Below are positions 8,297-17,600 of a stretch of 56,259 nucleotides of DNA, piece after piece. The notes beneath the pieces were generated by a model that saw only the letters and a program-made list of their open reading frames with translations, searched no databases and was not told where the DNA came from. Within the stretch, counting starts at the first letter, position 1. The number at the start of each line of letters is the position of its first letter. Where the stretch lies: IMG/VR virus record IMGVR_UViG_3300009194_000014, positions 1 to 56,259 of that record. One strand, written 5' to 3'. Source of the stretch: a virus. The translations under genes were made by a program, and so were the position numbers.

Positions 8297-8907
8297 TGCG
8301 AATTATCGGGTATGCGGCAGTCGATAGTGATGATGTCATTTGTGGTGAAGTCAATGGTAGGATGCGGCAGACTTCTTACTTCGCCAAGCCGCTCACGAAA
8401 GAACTGGATAAGCAGTTCCTCATGAAACACCTTCGTGGTTATTCGAGGGTGTTGTACGTGTGCGGTGAGAACACGTATAACGACTGTCAATTCATGTTGA
8501 GTCGTGATTCCTGCATGGCGTTGGTGACTTCCCCCAACGAAATCAAATTGTACAACCACACGACCTTTGTGGTTGACGAAGCGGAGTTGCACAACTCCGC
8601 TATTGGACGTGCAATGGATCAATACGATCCCGATGACCATGAATCGACTGCCAAGCTGGCTCACATTCTGGCATGGCACAATCGGCTTGATGCTATCGTG
8701 GTGCTTGGTGGCGTATCGGTTTACGATGCGTTCTCTGATATCTACACCGATTTCTATCTGTCAACCATTAATGGGTCGATCAGAAAAGAAGTGGATGGTG
8801 AACGAAAATCCATTCCTATGACACTTTGGCATGTGCGTGATCGCCTTCGGGCTAAGTATCCACTTGAAGTTTCGTTTGGCGATTACAAGGTGGTACATTA
8901 TTCATAA
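8296..8907 (+). CDS. Dihydrofolate reductase-like protein
   Basis: 203-residue protein, probably reducing dihydrofolate formed by the thymidylate synthase encoded 225 bases downstream. The best match is the NADPH-binding segment VVLGGVSVYDAFSDI followed by DFYLSTI, typical of DHFR; CGENTY corresponds to the GRxTW turn. The usual N-terminal substrate motif is poorly conserved, so it is divergent and could have another pteridine or ribityl reductase role. The start at 8296 overlaps the helicase stop. Confidence 0.65.
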   Translation: MRIIGYAAVDSDDVICGEVNGRMRQTSYFAKPLTKELDKQFLMKHLRGYSRVLYVCGENTYNDCQFMLSRDSCMALVTSPNEIKLYNHTTFVVDEAELHNSAIGRAMDQYDPDDHESTAKLAHILAWHNRLDAIVVLGGVSVYDAFSDIYTDFYLSTINGSIRKEVDGERKSIPMTLWHVRDRLRAKYPLEVSFGDYKVVHYS

Positions 8908-8917
8908 GGAGATTGTG

Positions 8918-9121
8918 ATGGATAAACAAGTTATCAATGCATATTCGGACAGCATGATCAACGAGGCGGCTGCCGAACTGGGACTTGCCAGCGAATATGT
9001 CAACAGTCATACCTCGGTCGAATGGGACGAGAACGGAGATGTGACGATCTCGGTCATCGTGGAAGACGATAATGGTATGACTGTGACCAAAGAAATGACC
9101 CTCAAACAACTCAACGGCTAA
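8918..9121 (+). CDS. Hypothetical protein, 67 aa
   Basis: Small acidic protein between the DHFR-like gene and thymidylate synthase. The start at 8918 is supported by AAGGAG six bases upstream; the longer frame from 8831 overlaps the previous gene and has no RBS. Two beta-rich segments (VEWDENGDVTISV and similar) are seen. No function recognised. Confidence 0.65.
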   Translation: MDKQVINAYSDSMINEAAAELGLASEYVNSHTSVEWDENGDVTISVIVEDDNGMTVTKEMTLKQLNG

Positions 9122-9131
9122 AGGAGCAATG

Positions 9132-11075
9132 ATGAGTTCATACGATCTTCAATACCAAGCGGCACTCAATCGTATTCTTCAATATGGATACGATTCTGAT
9201 GACAGAACCGGTGTCGGAACCCGAAAGATGTTCGATGTCAACTTCAATGATGATCTGCGTCATGAAGTGGCTGACGAATATAAACTACCGGCACTAACCA
9301 TTCGCAAGGTCTTCCCCCGCACGGCATTCTATGAACTGATGTGGATGCTCAACGGGATTACCAACGTCGATTGGCTATATGAACGAAACATCAACATCTG
9401 GAATGGAAACAGCACTCGGGAGTTCCTTGATTCTCGTGGTCTGTATCATATCCGTGAAGGGCATATCGGTCGCGGCTATGGCTATCAGATTCGCAACTTC
9501 AATGGGGTCGATCAACTCGAAGAACTGTTCAAGGGACTGTATTACAATCCTAACGGTAGGCGACATCTAATCTCATTCTGGAATCCCGGCGATCTGAAAG
9601 AGATGGCTCTGCCTCCATGTTTCGTTGCGGGAACACAGGTTGCTCTCGCTACAGGGGAATATAAGGCCATCGATTCGATTTCGGTAGGTGATTCGGTCTT
9701 AACATCATCCGGCGAATATCATCAGGTCTACAATGTGATGAAAACCCCTTATGACGGGGATTTTGTAACTATCAAAGCTACGGGAATTCCAAACACGACA
9801 TGTACTCCAAACCATCTCTTTCTGGTCAAGGACAAAGGATATGTTAAGGCTTCTTCCATCAACGTAGGTGACTTTGTGCTTGTTAGAGGGGCAAGCGAAC
9901 ACGAAAATATTCCTTCTTTCGAAATCAAGAAACATTCTAAAGCGTGGGGGGTAGAATCAGAACGAACGGAAGAAATATTTAGATTGGATTCCGAAGAGAA
10001 ATGGTTTATGCTTGGGTACTTCGTAGGTAATGGGTATGTGACATCTAATCGAGAGGGAGCAAAGCCAGACCGAGGAACGATATCAATACCTCTACATAAA
10101 GAAAATGATATAATCAATAGGTTTGGTGGTGTTATTAATCTCTATGTCAAGAATAGAACACAATCCATGGTGGCTATGGAATTCAGTTCTCGTAGATGGT
10201 CGACTGTCTTTAGAGAATTCGGGAGCAAAGCGCATGGGAAATTCATCCCTACGTGGGTTGAAGAATCTCCTAAGTGGGCAATTGAATCTTTCCTTGAAGG
10301 ATATATCGCAGCAGATGGATGCATACTAGGAAATTCGTATTCGATAACGACGGTATCGCCATCATTGGCATACGGGGTTCAACGGTTATTCACTAAAATG
10401 GGTAAATCGGCTCGGGTCAGTAAACAAGTTCGACCAAAGACTACGATCATAGAGGGCAGAATTGTCAACCAAAGAGACACGTATACAATATCCGTAAGGA
10501 TTGATGAGACAAAACGAAGATCATTCAATTTCATCCATAATGAGAGTGGGATGTGGTGTAAGGTGGCTAAAGTTACCCACGAGAAGTCGAATGAACACGA
10601 TGGGTTTGTGTATAACCTTAGCGTAGATACTGATCACACGTACACTGCGAACAACATAGTCAATCATAATTGCCATTTATTGTACAATTTCGTTGTGACC
10701 GGGGAATATCTCAATCTGAAGTTCTATCAGCGCAGTGCCGATATGATCCTCGGGGTTCCGACAAACATCTGTTTTGCGACATTCTTCCTGACACTGGTCG
10801 CCAAATCACTTGGTTTCAAGGTCGGCGAAGTGGCCCATTCGATTGGGGATGCTCATATCTATTCCAATCATATTGAAGTCGCCGAAGAACTCGTTAATCG
10901 AGATGCCTTCGATCAACCCGTCTTCTCGATGTGGGTTCCCAAATACGATCCGACGCAGGGAATCGAAAGCGTGCTGGCTCCTTATCGTGATGAAAACGCA
11001 TGGGAAACGTATGTCCACCTGACCTACAAATCTCATCCGCCCATTGACAAGTCACGGCTGACCATGGCAGTATAA
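9132..11075 (+). CDS. td: Thymidylate synthase interrupted by an intein
   Basis: The ThyA-type enzyme methylates dUMP to dTMP using methylene-tetrahydrofolate. The open frame is about 647 codons; removing the 351-residue intein leaves about 296 residues, normal for ThyA. Extein landmarks are DRTGVGT near the N-terminus, the split active site ALPP / CHLLYNF, QRSADMILGVP and AHIYSNH. The intein sits directly before the catalytic Cys, so the enzyme is inactive until splicing. ATG 9132 is preferred over 9129 from AAGGAG spacing. A terminator follows at 11084. Confidence 0.93.
   Translation: MSSYDLQYQAALNRILQYGYDSDDRTGVGTRKMFDVNFNDDLRHEVADEYKLPALTIRKVFPRTAFYELMWMLNGITNVDWLYERNINIWNGNSTREFLDSRGLYHIREGHIGRGYGYQIRNFNGVDQLEELFKGLYYNPNGRRHLISFWNPGDLKEMALPPCFVAGTQVALATGEYKAIDSISVGDSVLTSSGEYHQVYNVMKTPYDGDFVTIKATGIPNTTCTPNHLFLVKDKGYVKASSINVGDFVLVRGASEHENIPSFEIKKHSKAWGVESERTEEIFRLDSEEKWFMLGYFVGNGYVTSNREGAKPDRGTISIPLHKENDIINRFGGVINLYVKNRTQSMVAMEFSSRRWSTVFREFGSKAHGKFIPTWVEESPKWAIESFLEGYIAADGCILGNSYSITTVSPSLAYGVQRLFTKMGKSARVSKQVRPKTTIIEGRIVNQRDTYTISVRIDETKRRSFNFIHNESGMWCKVAKVTHEKSNEHDGFVYNLSVDTDHTYTANNIVNHNCHLLYNFVVTGEYLNLKFYQRSADMILGVPTNICFATFFLTLVAKSLGFKVGEVAHSIGDAHIYSNHIEVAEELVNRDAFDQPVFSMWVPKYDPTQGIESVLAPYRDENAWETYVHLTYKSHPPIDKSRLTMAV
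9618..10670 (+). other. Intein in thymidylate synthase (351 aa, LAGLIDADG-type)
   Basis: It begins CFVAGTQVAL (nucleophile Cys, block A), has TCTPNHLF (block B) and ends TANNIVNHN before Cys, the canonical His-Asn/Cys junction. The central region has two dodecapeptide motifs, LGYFVGNGYV and LEGYIAADGCI. The first has Asn where the catalytic Asp normally stands, so homing endonuclease activity may be reduced or lost. The +1 residue is the catalytic Cys of the host enzyme. Confidence 0.9.
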
Positions 11076-11083
11076 CCATTAGA

Positions 11084-11106
11084 GGGGAACGATACGTTCC
11101 CCTTTT
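11084..11106 (+). terminator. Terminator after thymidylate synthase
   Basis: GGGGAAC / GTTCCCC stem (7 bp, loop GATAC) followed by TTTT, eight bases after the stop codon at 11075. Confidence 0.75.
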
Positions 11107-11126
11107 CCATAAAGGAGAACTAGAAA

Positions 11127-11339
11127 GTGATCACCAAATCCAAACTGAAAGAAATCCTCTTAGAGCCTCTGGTTCTGTTCACCCTCATTGCACTGCCACT
11201 TGCTTATACAATCGGTGCGTTCACGAGTCTAAGTCTGAATCCTTTCGAGTGGGGAGGAATGACTCGATTCTTCCTTTCCCTTTTCATCATTTACAGCGTC
11301 ATCATGGGTGGCGTCTTCTCTCACTTCAAACGGTTCTGA
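11127..11339 (+). CDS. Small membrane protein, 70 aa
   Basis: Two hydrophobic segments (about residues 13-33 and 46-65) separated by a short loop predict a two-helix inner-membrane protein. A GTG start at 11127 follows AAGGAG. It lies upstream of a phosphatase and the lysozyme gene. A holin role is conceivable from position and size but not shown by sequence. Confidence 0.6.
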   Translation: MITKSKLKEILLEPLVLFTLIALPLAYTIGAFTSLSLNPFEWGGMTRFFLSLFIIYSVIMGGVFSHFKRF

Positions 11340-11340
11340 T

Positions 11341-11892
11341 ATGAATACACTGATTCTCGATGTCGATGGTGTGCTGTTAGATTACGAAAAAGCGTTCAAT
11401 CGTTTCTTTGGACTGGGCATGGAATTTTGGGAGATGAAGCGCAATGAAAGCGAAGTCGCTATCCCCATGTACCACTATTTCAACGACTCCGATGCCTTCG
11501 GTCTTATTGGTCCTGTGACTGGGGCGAGAGAGGGCGTACAGCTTGCCAGACGGCTTTTCGATAACGTAGTGGCAGTCACGGCTTGCGGTGATTCAGAAGT
11601 CACCAGAGAGCGTCGTGTGGCGAATTTGAACCGGGTCTTTGGTGAATGGGCATTCGATGAAATCCATGTCCTTCCCGTGGCCTCATCCAAATACGAAGTC
11701 TTTGAGGAATATCAAGGTGGACCCGTGATGCTCGTGGACGATTCGGCCCGTCACATCAAAACAGGAATGGAAAACGACTGGCACTGTGTCTATTTCGACA
11801 CCAAGTACAATAGTGATCCCCATCCCGATTTCATTGCTGCCAATGGCTGGGGTCTTGTTCAATTGCAATTCAAGGAGTTTCTAAATGCCTAA
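11341..11892 (+). CDS. HAD-family phosphatase
   Basis: 183-residue haloacid-dehalogenase-type hydrolase. Motif I ILDVDGVLLDY has the nucleophile D7 and D9; VVAVTACGDSE fits motif II; VMLVDDSARHIK has the metal-binding acidic pair of motif IV. Such phage enzymes act on nucleotides or RNA 3'-phosphates; the substrate here cannot be read. Start 11341 follows the previous TGA by one base, and its stop overlaps the lysozyme start. Confidence 0.75.
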   Translation: MNTLILDVDGVLLDYEKAFNRFFGLGMEFWEMKRNESEVAIPMYHYFNDSDAFGLIGPVTGAREGVQLARRLFDNVVAVTACGDSEVTRERRVANLNRVFGEWAFDEIHVLPVASSKYEVFEEYQGGPVMLVDDSARHIKTGMENDWHCVYFDTKYNSDPHPDFIAANGWGLVQLQFKEFLNA

Positions 11893-12472
11893 CCTAATGG
11901 ATGCGATTAAAGCGACTCACAACGCCAAAGACCTCGTGGTGTCTGACGAATGTCCTCTTATCACCAAGCGGTTCGAGGGTTGTGTCCTCGAAGCCTATCA
12001 GGATACTGGTGGGGTATGGACAATCGGCTATGGTCACACCGGATCAGATGTCACACCGGGTATGGTGATCGACATGGATACGGCGTTGCAGCTTCTCAAG
12101 CAAGACCTCAATGAACATGCGGATTATGTTCGAGAAGCGGTTTCTGTTCCTATTACCCAATACCAGTTCGATGCGCTGGCAGATTGGACCTTCAATCTGG
12201 GCGGTCATGCCCTGATGGAGTCTACTCTACTGTCAAAAGTTAATGCATCGGCATCTGATGATGAAATCGCTTATGAGTTCATGCGCTGGGTCTATGATAA
12301 TGGTCAATGGCTTCATGGCCTCACCAAACGTCGTCAGGCAGAAGCATTACTGTTTTGTGGTATGGATTCATTAGACTTCGGTGAGTGGAAGTCTTACAAT
12401 AAACGTCGATACAAGAAGTGGCTCAACACGGTTGATTTCAAAGCAGTAGAACTGGAAAGATACGGACACTAA
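11885..12472 (+). CDS. Endolysin, T4-type lysozyme (glycoside hydrolase 24)
   Basis: 195-residue muramidase cleaving peptidoglycan. The catalytic triad E31, D40, T46 has the exact E-8-D-5-T spacing of T4 lysozyme, within RFEG and GVWTIGYGHT; ALADWTFNLG and the final TKRRQAEALLF helix also fit. There is no signal peptide or anchor, so it would depend on a holin for access. It starts within the last codons of the HAD gene, with AAGGAG upstream. Confidence 0.92.
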   Translation: MPNLMDAIKATHNAKDLVVSDECPLITKRFEGCVLEAYQDTGGVWTIGYGHTGSDVTPGMVIDMDTALQLLKQDLNEHADYVREAVSVPITQYQFDALADWTFNLGGHALMESTLLSKVNASASDDEIAYEFMRWVYDNGQWLHGLTKRRQAEALLFCGMDSLDFGEWKSYNKRRYKKWLNTVDFKAVELERYGH

Positions 12473-12485
12473 AGGAGAATAGAAT

Positions 12486-13553
12486 ATGCGAGAACTGGCA
12501 ACGATTCGTCGGGTTGACGAAGTGACTCCCATTGAAGGCGCTGATGCCATTGAATGTGTCAAGGTGGGTGGTTGGCGTGTGGTAGCAAAGAAGAATGAAA
12601 TGAAGGAAGATGATCTGATTGTCTTCTTCGAGATCGATAGCTTCCTTCCATCTTCCGATGAACGGTTCGCTTTTCTGATGCAACGCGGAACGAAGACTCT
12701 GAATGGTGTCGAAGGCTTCCGTTTGCGCACGGTGAAACTTCGTGGGCAGGTATCCCAAGGGCTGGCTCTTCCCCTGTCCCTCTTCCCTGAACTCGAAGGG
12801 GTAGAAGAGGATACCGATGTATCAGAAACGCTCAATATCATCAAATATGAGCGTCCTGAGCCTCTACGTGGTAAGAAGCCATCACATACCAAAGGTGACT
12901 TCCCGTGGTTCATTAGTAAAACCGATGAGCCGCGTATCCAAAACGTCAAACCGATAACAATTCAGCAACATCGTGATACGCTGTTTGTCCCTACGCTGAA
13001 ACTGGATGGCAGTTCAACGACCGTGTATTACGTCAAGGACGAGCGATACTTCATCAAACCCGAGGAAGGCGAAACCGAACAGGTAGGAATCTGTTCTCGA
13101 AATCTGCTTCTTGATCCTAATAAAGACCCGGATAACCATTTCGTTCGTGGCGCTATCGCCAGTGATCTATTCGAAATCGTGGCGCAGATTGGTCGTGATC
13201 TGGATTGGAACCTTGCGCTACAAGCGGAAACCATCGGTGAAGGTATCGTTAGGTCTTGGGAACAGATTGAAGGCCCAGTATCGTTGGTGTTCTCCATCTA
13301 TGACATCGACCGTGCTGAGTATCTGCCTGCCGGGCGTCTCATGGAACTGATCAAGACCTATGACATTCCTAGTACGATGTTTTACGATCCTATCTATGCA
13401 TTCAGGGATTACACCCAAGACGAACTGATTGCAATGGCTGACGGACCAAGCCTGAAGAATCCTATTCGTGAAGGGCTGGTATTCAAGGCGATGGATGGAT
13501 CGTATTCCTTCAAGTCCATCAGTAACAAATTCCTTTTGAAAGGCGGCGAATGA
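12486..13553 (+). CDS. RNA ligase (Rnl5 / Deinococcus DraRnl type)
   Basis: 355-residue ATP-dependent nucleotidyltransferase that seals RNA ends, likely tRNA or mRNA breaks made by host defences. An N-terminal OB-fold module (about 1-120) precedes the catalytic domain, the arrangement of DraRnl and the reverse of DNA ligases. Motif I is LKLDGSS with nucleophile K172; EGLVFKAMDGSYSFKSIS carries motifs IV and V with both lysines. RBS AAAGGAG. The next gene starts directly at its stop. Confidence 0.88.
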   Translation: MRELATIRRVDEVTPIEGADAIECVKVGGWRVVAKKNEMKEDDLIVFFEIDSFLPSSDERFAFLMQRGTKTLNGVEGFRLRTVKLRGQVSQGLALPLSLFPELEGVEEDTDVSETLNIIKYERPEPLRGKKPSHTKGDFPWFISKTDEPRIQNVKPITIQQHRDTLFVPTLKLDGSSTTVYYVKDERYFIKPEEGETEQVGICSRNLLLDPNKDPDNHFVRGAIASDLFEIVAQIGRDLDWNLALQAETIGEGIVRSWEQIEGPVSLVFSIYDIDRAEYLPAGRLMELIKTYDIPSTMFYDPIYAFRDYTQDELIAMADGPSLKNPIREGLVFKAMDGSYSFKSISNKFLLKGGE

Positions 13554-13745
13554 ATGAATTACCTCAAACGAGGCTGGCAAGCGCATATCGATGTCGTGGT
13601 CACACTCATTGGCATCGCCTTGTACATCATTGCCGCTATGACCGGGCTGGGTGACGGGGCTTATCTAATCTCGCTCGTCATGACACTCGCCGGGTCTTCT
13701 TGGACTTGGCTTGGACTTATCCAACGGTGGAAATATAATGACTGA
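13554..13745 (+). CDS. Small membrane protein, 63 aa
   Basis: Two hydrophobic helices (about 13-31 and 36-53) with a basic N-terminus. The ATG follows the RNA ligase stop without a gap, and its own stop overlaps the next start. First of four consecutive tiny membrane proteins. Confidence 0.6.
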   Translation: MNYLKRGWQAHIDVVVTLIGIALYIIAAMTGLGDGAYLISLVMTLAGSSWTWLGLIQRWKYND

Positions 13746-13917
13746 CTACATCAAAGAAATCGGGCTGTTCTTGGTAACAGTCATGTCAATCGTAATCCTC
13801 TTCGGGGTGATTGGTTGGGGGCTGGTGTTTTTCGCTATCGCTATCGTCGGTCTGTTCCTGATTGGCGTTATCGTCGGGACTTACGAAACCATCAAAAACA
13901 AACTGAAAAGGAAGTAA
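13738..13917 (+). CDS. Small membrane protein, 59 aa
   Basis: Hydrophobic from about residue 7 to 50 (IGLFLVTVMSIVILFG, then VFFAIAIVGLFLIGVIVG), probably two helices, ending in a basic tail KNKLKRK. The start at 13738 overlaps the previous stop; GGTGG lies upstream. No function recognised. Confidence 0.6.
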   Translation: MTDYIKEIGLFLVTVMSIVILFGVIGWGLVFFAIAIVGLFLIGVIVGTYETIKNKLKRK

Positions 13918-13918
13918 T

Positions 13919-14161
13919 ATGTTTAAACGATTCCATGAAATGTTGGTAAAGATTGTATTCTTGATCCCATTCACGATAACTTTCATTCTGATCTCCATCG
14001 GGGTGATCTCGGTGATGATCGGATACACTATCCATCGGGCAATCGCCAAACTTCACAATTGGTTTCTGCCCAAGGATTCAAAATGGAAGCGTGTTGAAAT
14101 GCCAGAATTGACTAAGGTAGTCAAATCCGCAATCAAAGAGCATAAGGAGGAATCAGAATGA
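13919..14161 (+). CDS. Small membrane protein, 80 aa
   Basis: One long hydrophobic segment (about 8-38) and a charged, mostly basic C-terminal half ending in KEHKEESE. AAAGGAAG precedes ATG 13919. The stop overlaps the following start (ATGA). Part of the same tight run of membrane microproteins. Confidence 0.6.
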   Translation: MFKRFHEMLVKIVFLIPFTITFILISIGVISVMIGYTIHRAIAKLHNWFLPKDSKWKRVEMPELTKVVKSAIKEHKEESE

Positions 14162-14262
14162 GCGGCTTGGATTGGATTTTGGTTGCGTGTGGTGTCGGGC
14201 TTGTGGTTGCGGGTCAGCCGATTCTCGGTATGATGTTCATTCTTCTTGCGGCGGTATTTTGA
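14158..14262 (+). CDS. Membrane microprotein, 34 aa
   Basis: Almost entirely hydrophobic (ILVACGVGLVVAG, then GMMFILLAAVF). An AAGGAGG ribosome binding site seven bases upstream of ATG 14158 and the overlap with the previous stop make translation likely. Confidence 0.55.
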   Translation: MSGLDWILVACGVGLVVAGQPILGMMFILLAAVF

Positions 14263-14271
14263 GGGGTTAGT

Positions 14272-14547
14272 ATGGCTATAAAATTCAAAACTAAACGACC
14301 GATTTTTCATGTGTCACATTGTTCTCTTCCGTGTATTATCGAATACGGGAGGGGCGTCTATCTCGTCAATTTTCATCCGAAGGATAGTCACCGTGTCGTG
14401 ATGATGAAGATTCATGATCTGACGGGTGGAAGTAATTGTATCGATGAACATAGTGCGGTGATAATCTTGCCATTAACATCACTCAATGGCTTTCCTTATC
14501 ATGTCGGACCAATTCAATTGGAAAACGATGGTATTGAAGATTGCTAG
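14272..14547 (+). CDS. Hypothetical protein, 91 aa
   Basis: Unrecognised small soluble protein with several His residues (HVSHCSLPC, FHPKDSHR). GAGGGG precedes ATG 14272. It ends just before the promoter at 14557. Confidence 0.6.
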   Translation: MAIKFKTKRPIFHVSHCSLPCIIEYGRGVYLVNFHPKDSHRVVMMKIHDLTGGSNCIDEHSAVIILPLTSLNGFPYHVGPIQLENDGIEDC

Positions 14548-14556
14548 AAGAATGGT

Positions 14557-14585
14557 TTGACTCCACTCCCATACCATAGTAGAAT
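14557..14585 (+). promoter_or_regulatory. Promoter TTGACT-17-TAGAAT before nrdA
   Basis: The -35 box TTGACT (14557-14562), a 17-base spacer and TAGAAT (14580-14585) each differ from consensus at one base. The start site would be near 14592. A terminator follows only about 12 bases later, at 14604. Confidence 0.7.
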
Positions 14586-14603
14586 CATCTGGATAGACCG
14601 CTC

Positions 14604-14633
14604 GGGGAAGATAAATAGACTTCCCCCTTTTTT
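14604..14633 (+). terminator. Terminator or attenuator in the nrdA leader
   Basis: GGGGAAG / CTTCCCC stem (7 bp, loop ATAAATAGA) followed by C and TTTTTT. It lies downstream of the promoter and upstream of the nrdA RBS, so it could limit nrdA transcription as an attenuator, or end upstream transcripts. The loop with its flanking base also reads GATAAATAG, similar to the late promoter boxes. Confidence 0.7.
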
Positions 14634-14658
14634 ATGACACACAAGGAGAAAGGCATAT

Positions 14659-17600
14659 ATGTCAACGATTATGGTTACCAAGCGTGATGGAAGCGTGGAA
14701 GACTTCAAGGTTGAGAAGGTTCGCAAATGCATCAACTGGGCATGTGAAGGTCTTCAAGTCAATCCTCTCGCATTGGAATCCCGTTTCAATGAATATCTCC
14801 AAACCGAAGTAACCACCAAAGTCATTCAAGACAGCCTCGTGTTCTGTGCGCGTTCCCTAGCCACGGCGGCTGATTCGGATTTCGTGTTCGTCGCGGGTCG
14901 CCTGATGACCATGAACATCTGGAAAGAGACGGGCATCTATGAGAAGCCCTTCTATGACGTGCTGACCGATGGCGTGGTTCCCTATGCTATCGATAACACA
15001 ATTCTTTCGAAATACACCAAAGCCGAGATCGAGGAACTGGGTTCCTATATGGTTCAGGAACGTGATCTGAATCATAGCTTTGGTAGCGTTCTGACGGCGA
15101 TCAACAAGTACCTGCTTCCTAATGAAGCCATCCAGCCGATGATCATGGCATCCTCGATGATCATTGCCAGTGTGGAGGATCAGGAGATTCGTGTTGCGAA
15201 GGCCAAAGAGTTCTATGATTCTTTGTCAAATCGTGAACTTTCTTTGGCAACTCCGTGGTGGGGTAACCTGCGCAGCGATGGCAATATCAGTTCGTGTTTC
15301 ATCATCAAGCCGAGTGATAGCCTCGAATCGATCTTCGCTAATGTGACTCGTGCCGCAATGACTTCCAAGGCGGGTGGTGGCCTTGGCGTGTCTATGGCAG
15401 CTATTCGTGCCCAAGGCTCTCCGGTCGGTGGGCGTCCCAACTCGTCCAAAGGCGTATTCAATTGGACGAAGATTTTCAATGATGTTGCGATTGCGGTTGA
15501 CCAGTGTTTTCATCCTGATACACTAGTCACCACTCAGAATGGATTCAAGGCAATCAAAGACATTATTCCCCGCGAGGATCGTGTTCTCACCGACAACGGG
15601 AAGTTTAACCGGGTAGAAGAAAAGATCATGTATGAGCAAAGCGAGCCGATGTATCGTGTTCGCACAGCACATGATCTTGTCGATACCTTTGTAACCGGGG
15701 AACATCCCGTTAAGGCTCTTACCAATCTGGATACCCTTGAACATGGTTACTTGGATGTGAAGGACTTGGAGATTGGTGATTATCTGGGTCAGAAGATTCC
15801 GTCTTATACGATTGAATCGGAGTTGACCCATGAAGAACTGTACGCTTATGGTACGTCGCTCATGCTTCCGGGGGCAAATCACATCGATTCTCGATTCCTC
15901 CATATTGAACCTGAGAAACAGATGTCGATTATCTTTGGTATGATCGATGCCAAAGGATCGGCTGACAATGCAAATGAACTGATCATCGAATCTGCGAATC
16001 TGGCTCATGAGATTCGATATCTGCTTCTCCGTAATGGAATCCCAGTAAAATCAGAATACGTCGGGGGATCATTCAAACTCACTATCCAAGCCACTGGCAA
16101 GCTGGCTCTTATGCTTGGTGTCAACGATGTCGAAGAGGTTGACTGGATCGTTTCGGATGGGTATATTTTCAGCCCCATCACTGAGTTTGAGGACGGGATT
16201 GAATACAATTCAGAAGTTTACGATCTGCGTGTGCAGAGTATTCCGTCTTATCAAACACATGCGTTCATGGCTCACAACGGCGGCAAGCGGGCAGGAGCCA
16301 TTACCGTCGAACTCCCGATCTGGCACCGTGACATCGAAGGGTTCCTTGAGATTCAACATGAAACCGGCGATCTGCGCACCAAGTGCTTTGACATCTTTCC
16401 GCAAGTCGGGATGCATGATCTGTTCATGAAAATGGATGCGGCTGATGGTGAAAACGATTGGCATACATTCTGTCCGTATGAAGTGAAACAGGTTCTCGAT
16501 ATCCAACTGGATGAAGTTTACGGCAAGGAGTTCGAAAAGGCGTACAAGAAGTGTGTCAAAGCCTATGAGAAGGGTGATCTGAAGAACGTCGCCGTGTACA
16601 AGACACGTAACCTGATCAAGTCGATGATGCGTACCCAGTTCGAATCTGGTCTTCCGTATGTGGCCTATCTGGACACCATCAATGATGACAACCCGAATGA
16701 CCATGAAGGCACGATTCCTTCCGTCAACCTTTGTGTCGCTCCCGAGACTTTGGTGCTGACTGACAAGGGCAATCTTCCTATCGTAACACTGAAAGATCAG
16801 TGGGTTAACGTCTGGAATGGACACGAGTTTAGCGAGGTCTTGGTTGAAAAGACGGCGGACCATGCTCATCTGCTGCATGTAGAAACGGAAGGCGGTCGTT
16901 CACTGGATGCGACGGACTATCACAAATGGTATCGCGTCGTCGATGGTGAAATGGAAATGGTTCGGACCTTTGAACTGAAACCGGGCGATGAAGTTTGTGT
17001 AGTCGATAACTATCCCATTGATCGTATCAAGTCTATTGATGACCAATACCGGTGGTCTGATGTATACTGTTTCAATGAACCGAAACGGCATCTGGGCGTA
17101 TTCAATGGCATTATCACCGGGCAATGCAATGAGTCATTCAGTGTCGTCAAGCCGGATGTCTATGGTCACTCGTGCAATCTGATCTCTATCGTCGCCGGTC
17201 GAGTTAAGGATTACGAACATCTGGAATATCTGGCAGGTCTTGCGACTCGAATGCTTGACAATGGGATCGAACTGACCAAAGACCCCATGGACATTGCCGG
17301 TGCCCATAATGAGCGTTACCGCACGATTGGTATTGGCATCCAAGGTCTTCACGATTGGCTTGCCAAGAATCGCAAGATGTACAACGATACTAAATTCATC
17401 GGTGAGTTTGCAGAGACGATTCAATTTGGTGCGGTGAAAGAGAGCATCAAACTAGCTAAAGAACGCGGCGCGTATCCGGCGTACTCGGGTTCTCGGTGGG
17501 ATACCGGTAAGCAGATTGCCAAGTATCGCAAGCACAGTCGTCGTGGTCTTGACTGGAATTCTTTGCAAACTGGACTTGATCAATATGGCATCCGCAATAG

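Noticed and set aside
12371-12949. 192-residue minus-strand frame inside lysozyme and RNA ligase
   Set aside because: It is a shadow of two genes with intact catalytic motifs; composition is Ser/Arg-rich.
16210-16878. 222-residue minus-strand frame inside nrdA
   Set aside because: It lies wholly within nrdA and has no start signal.
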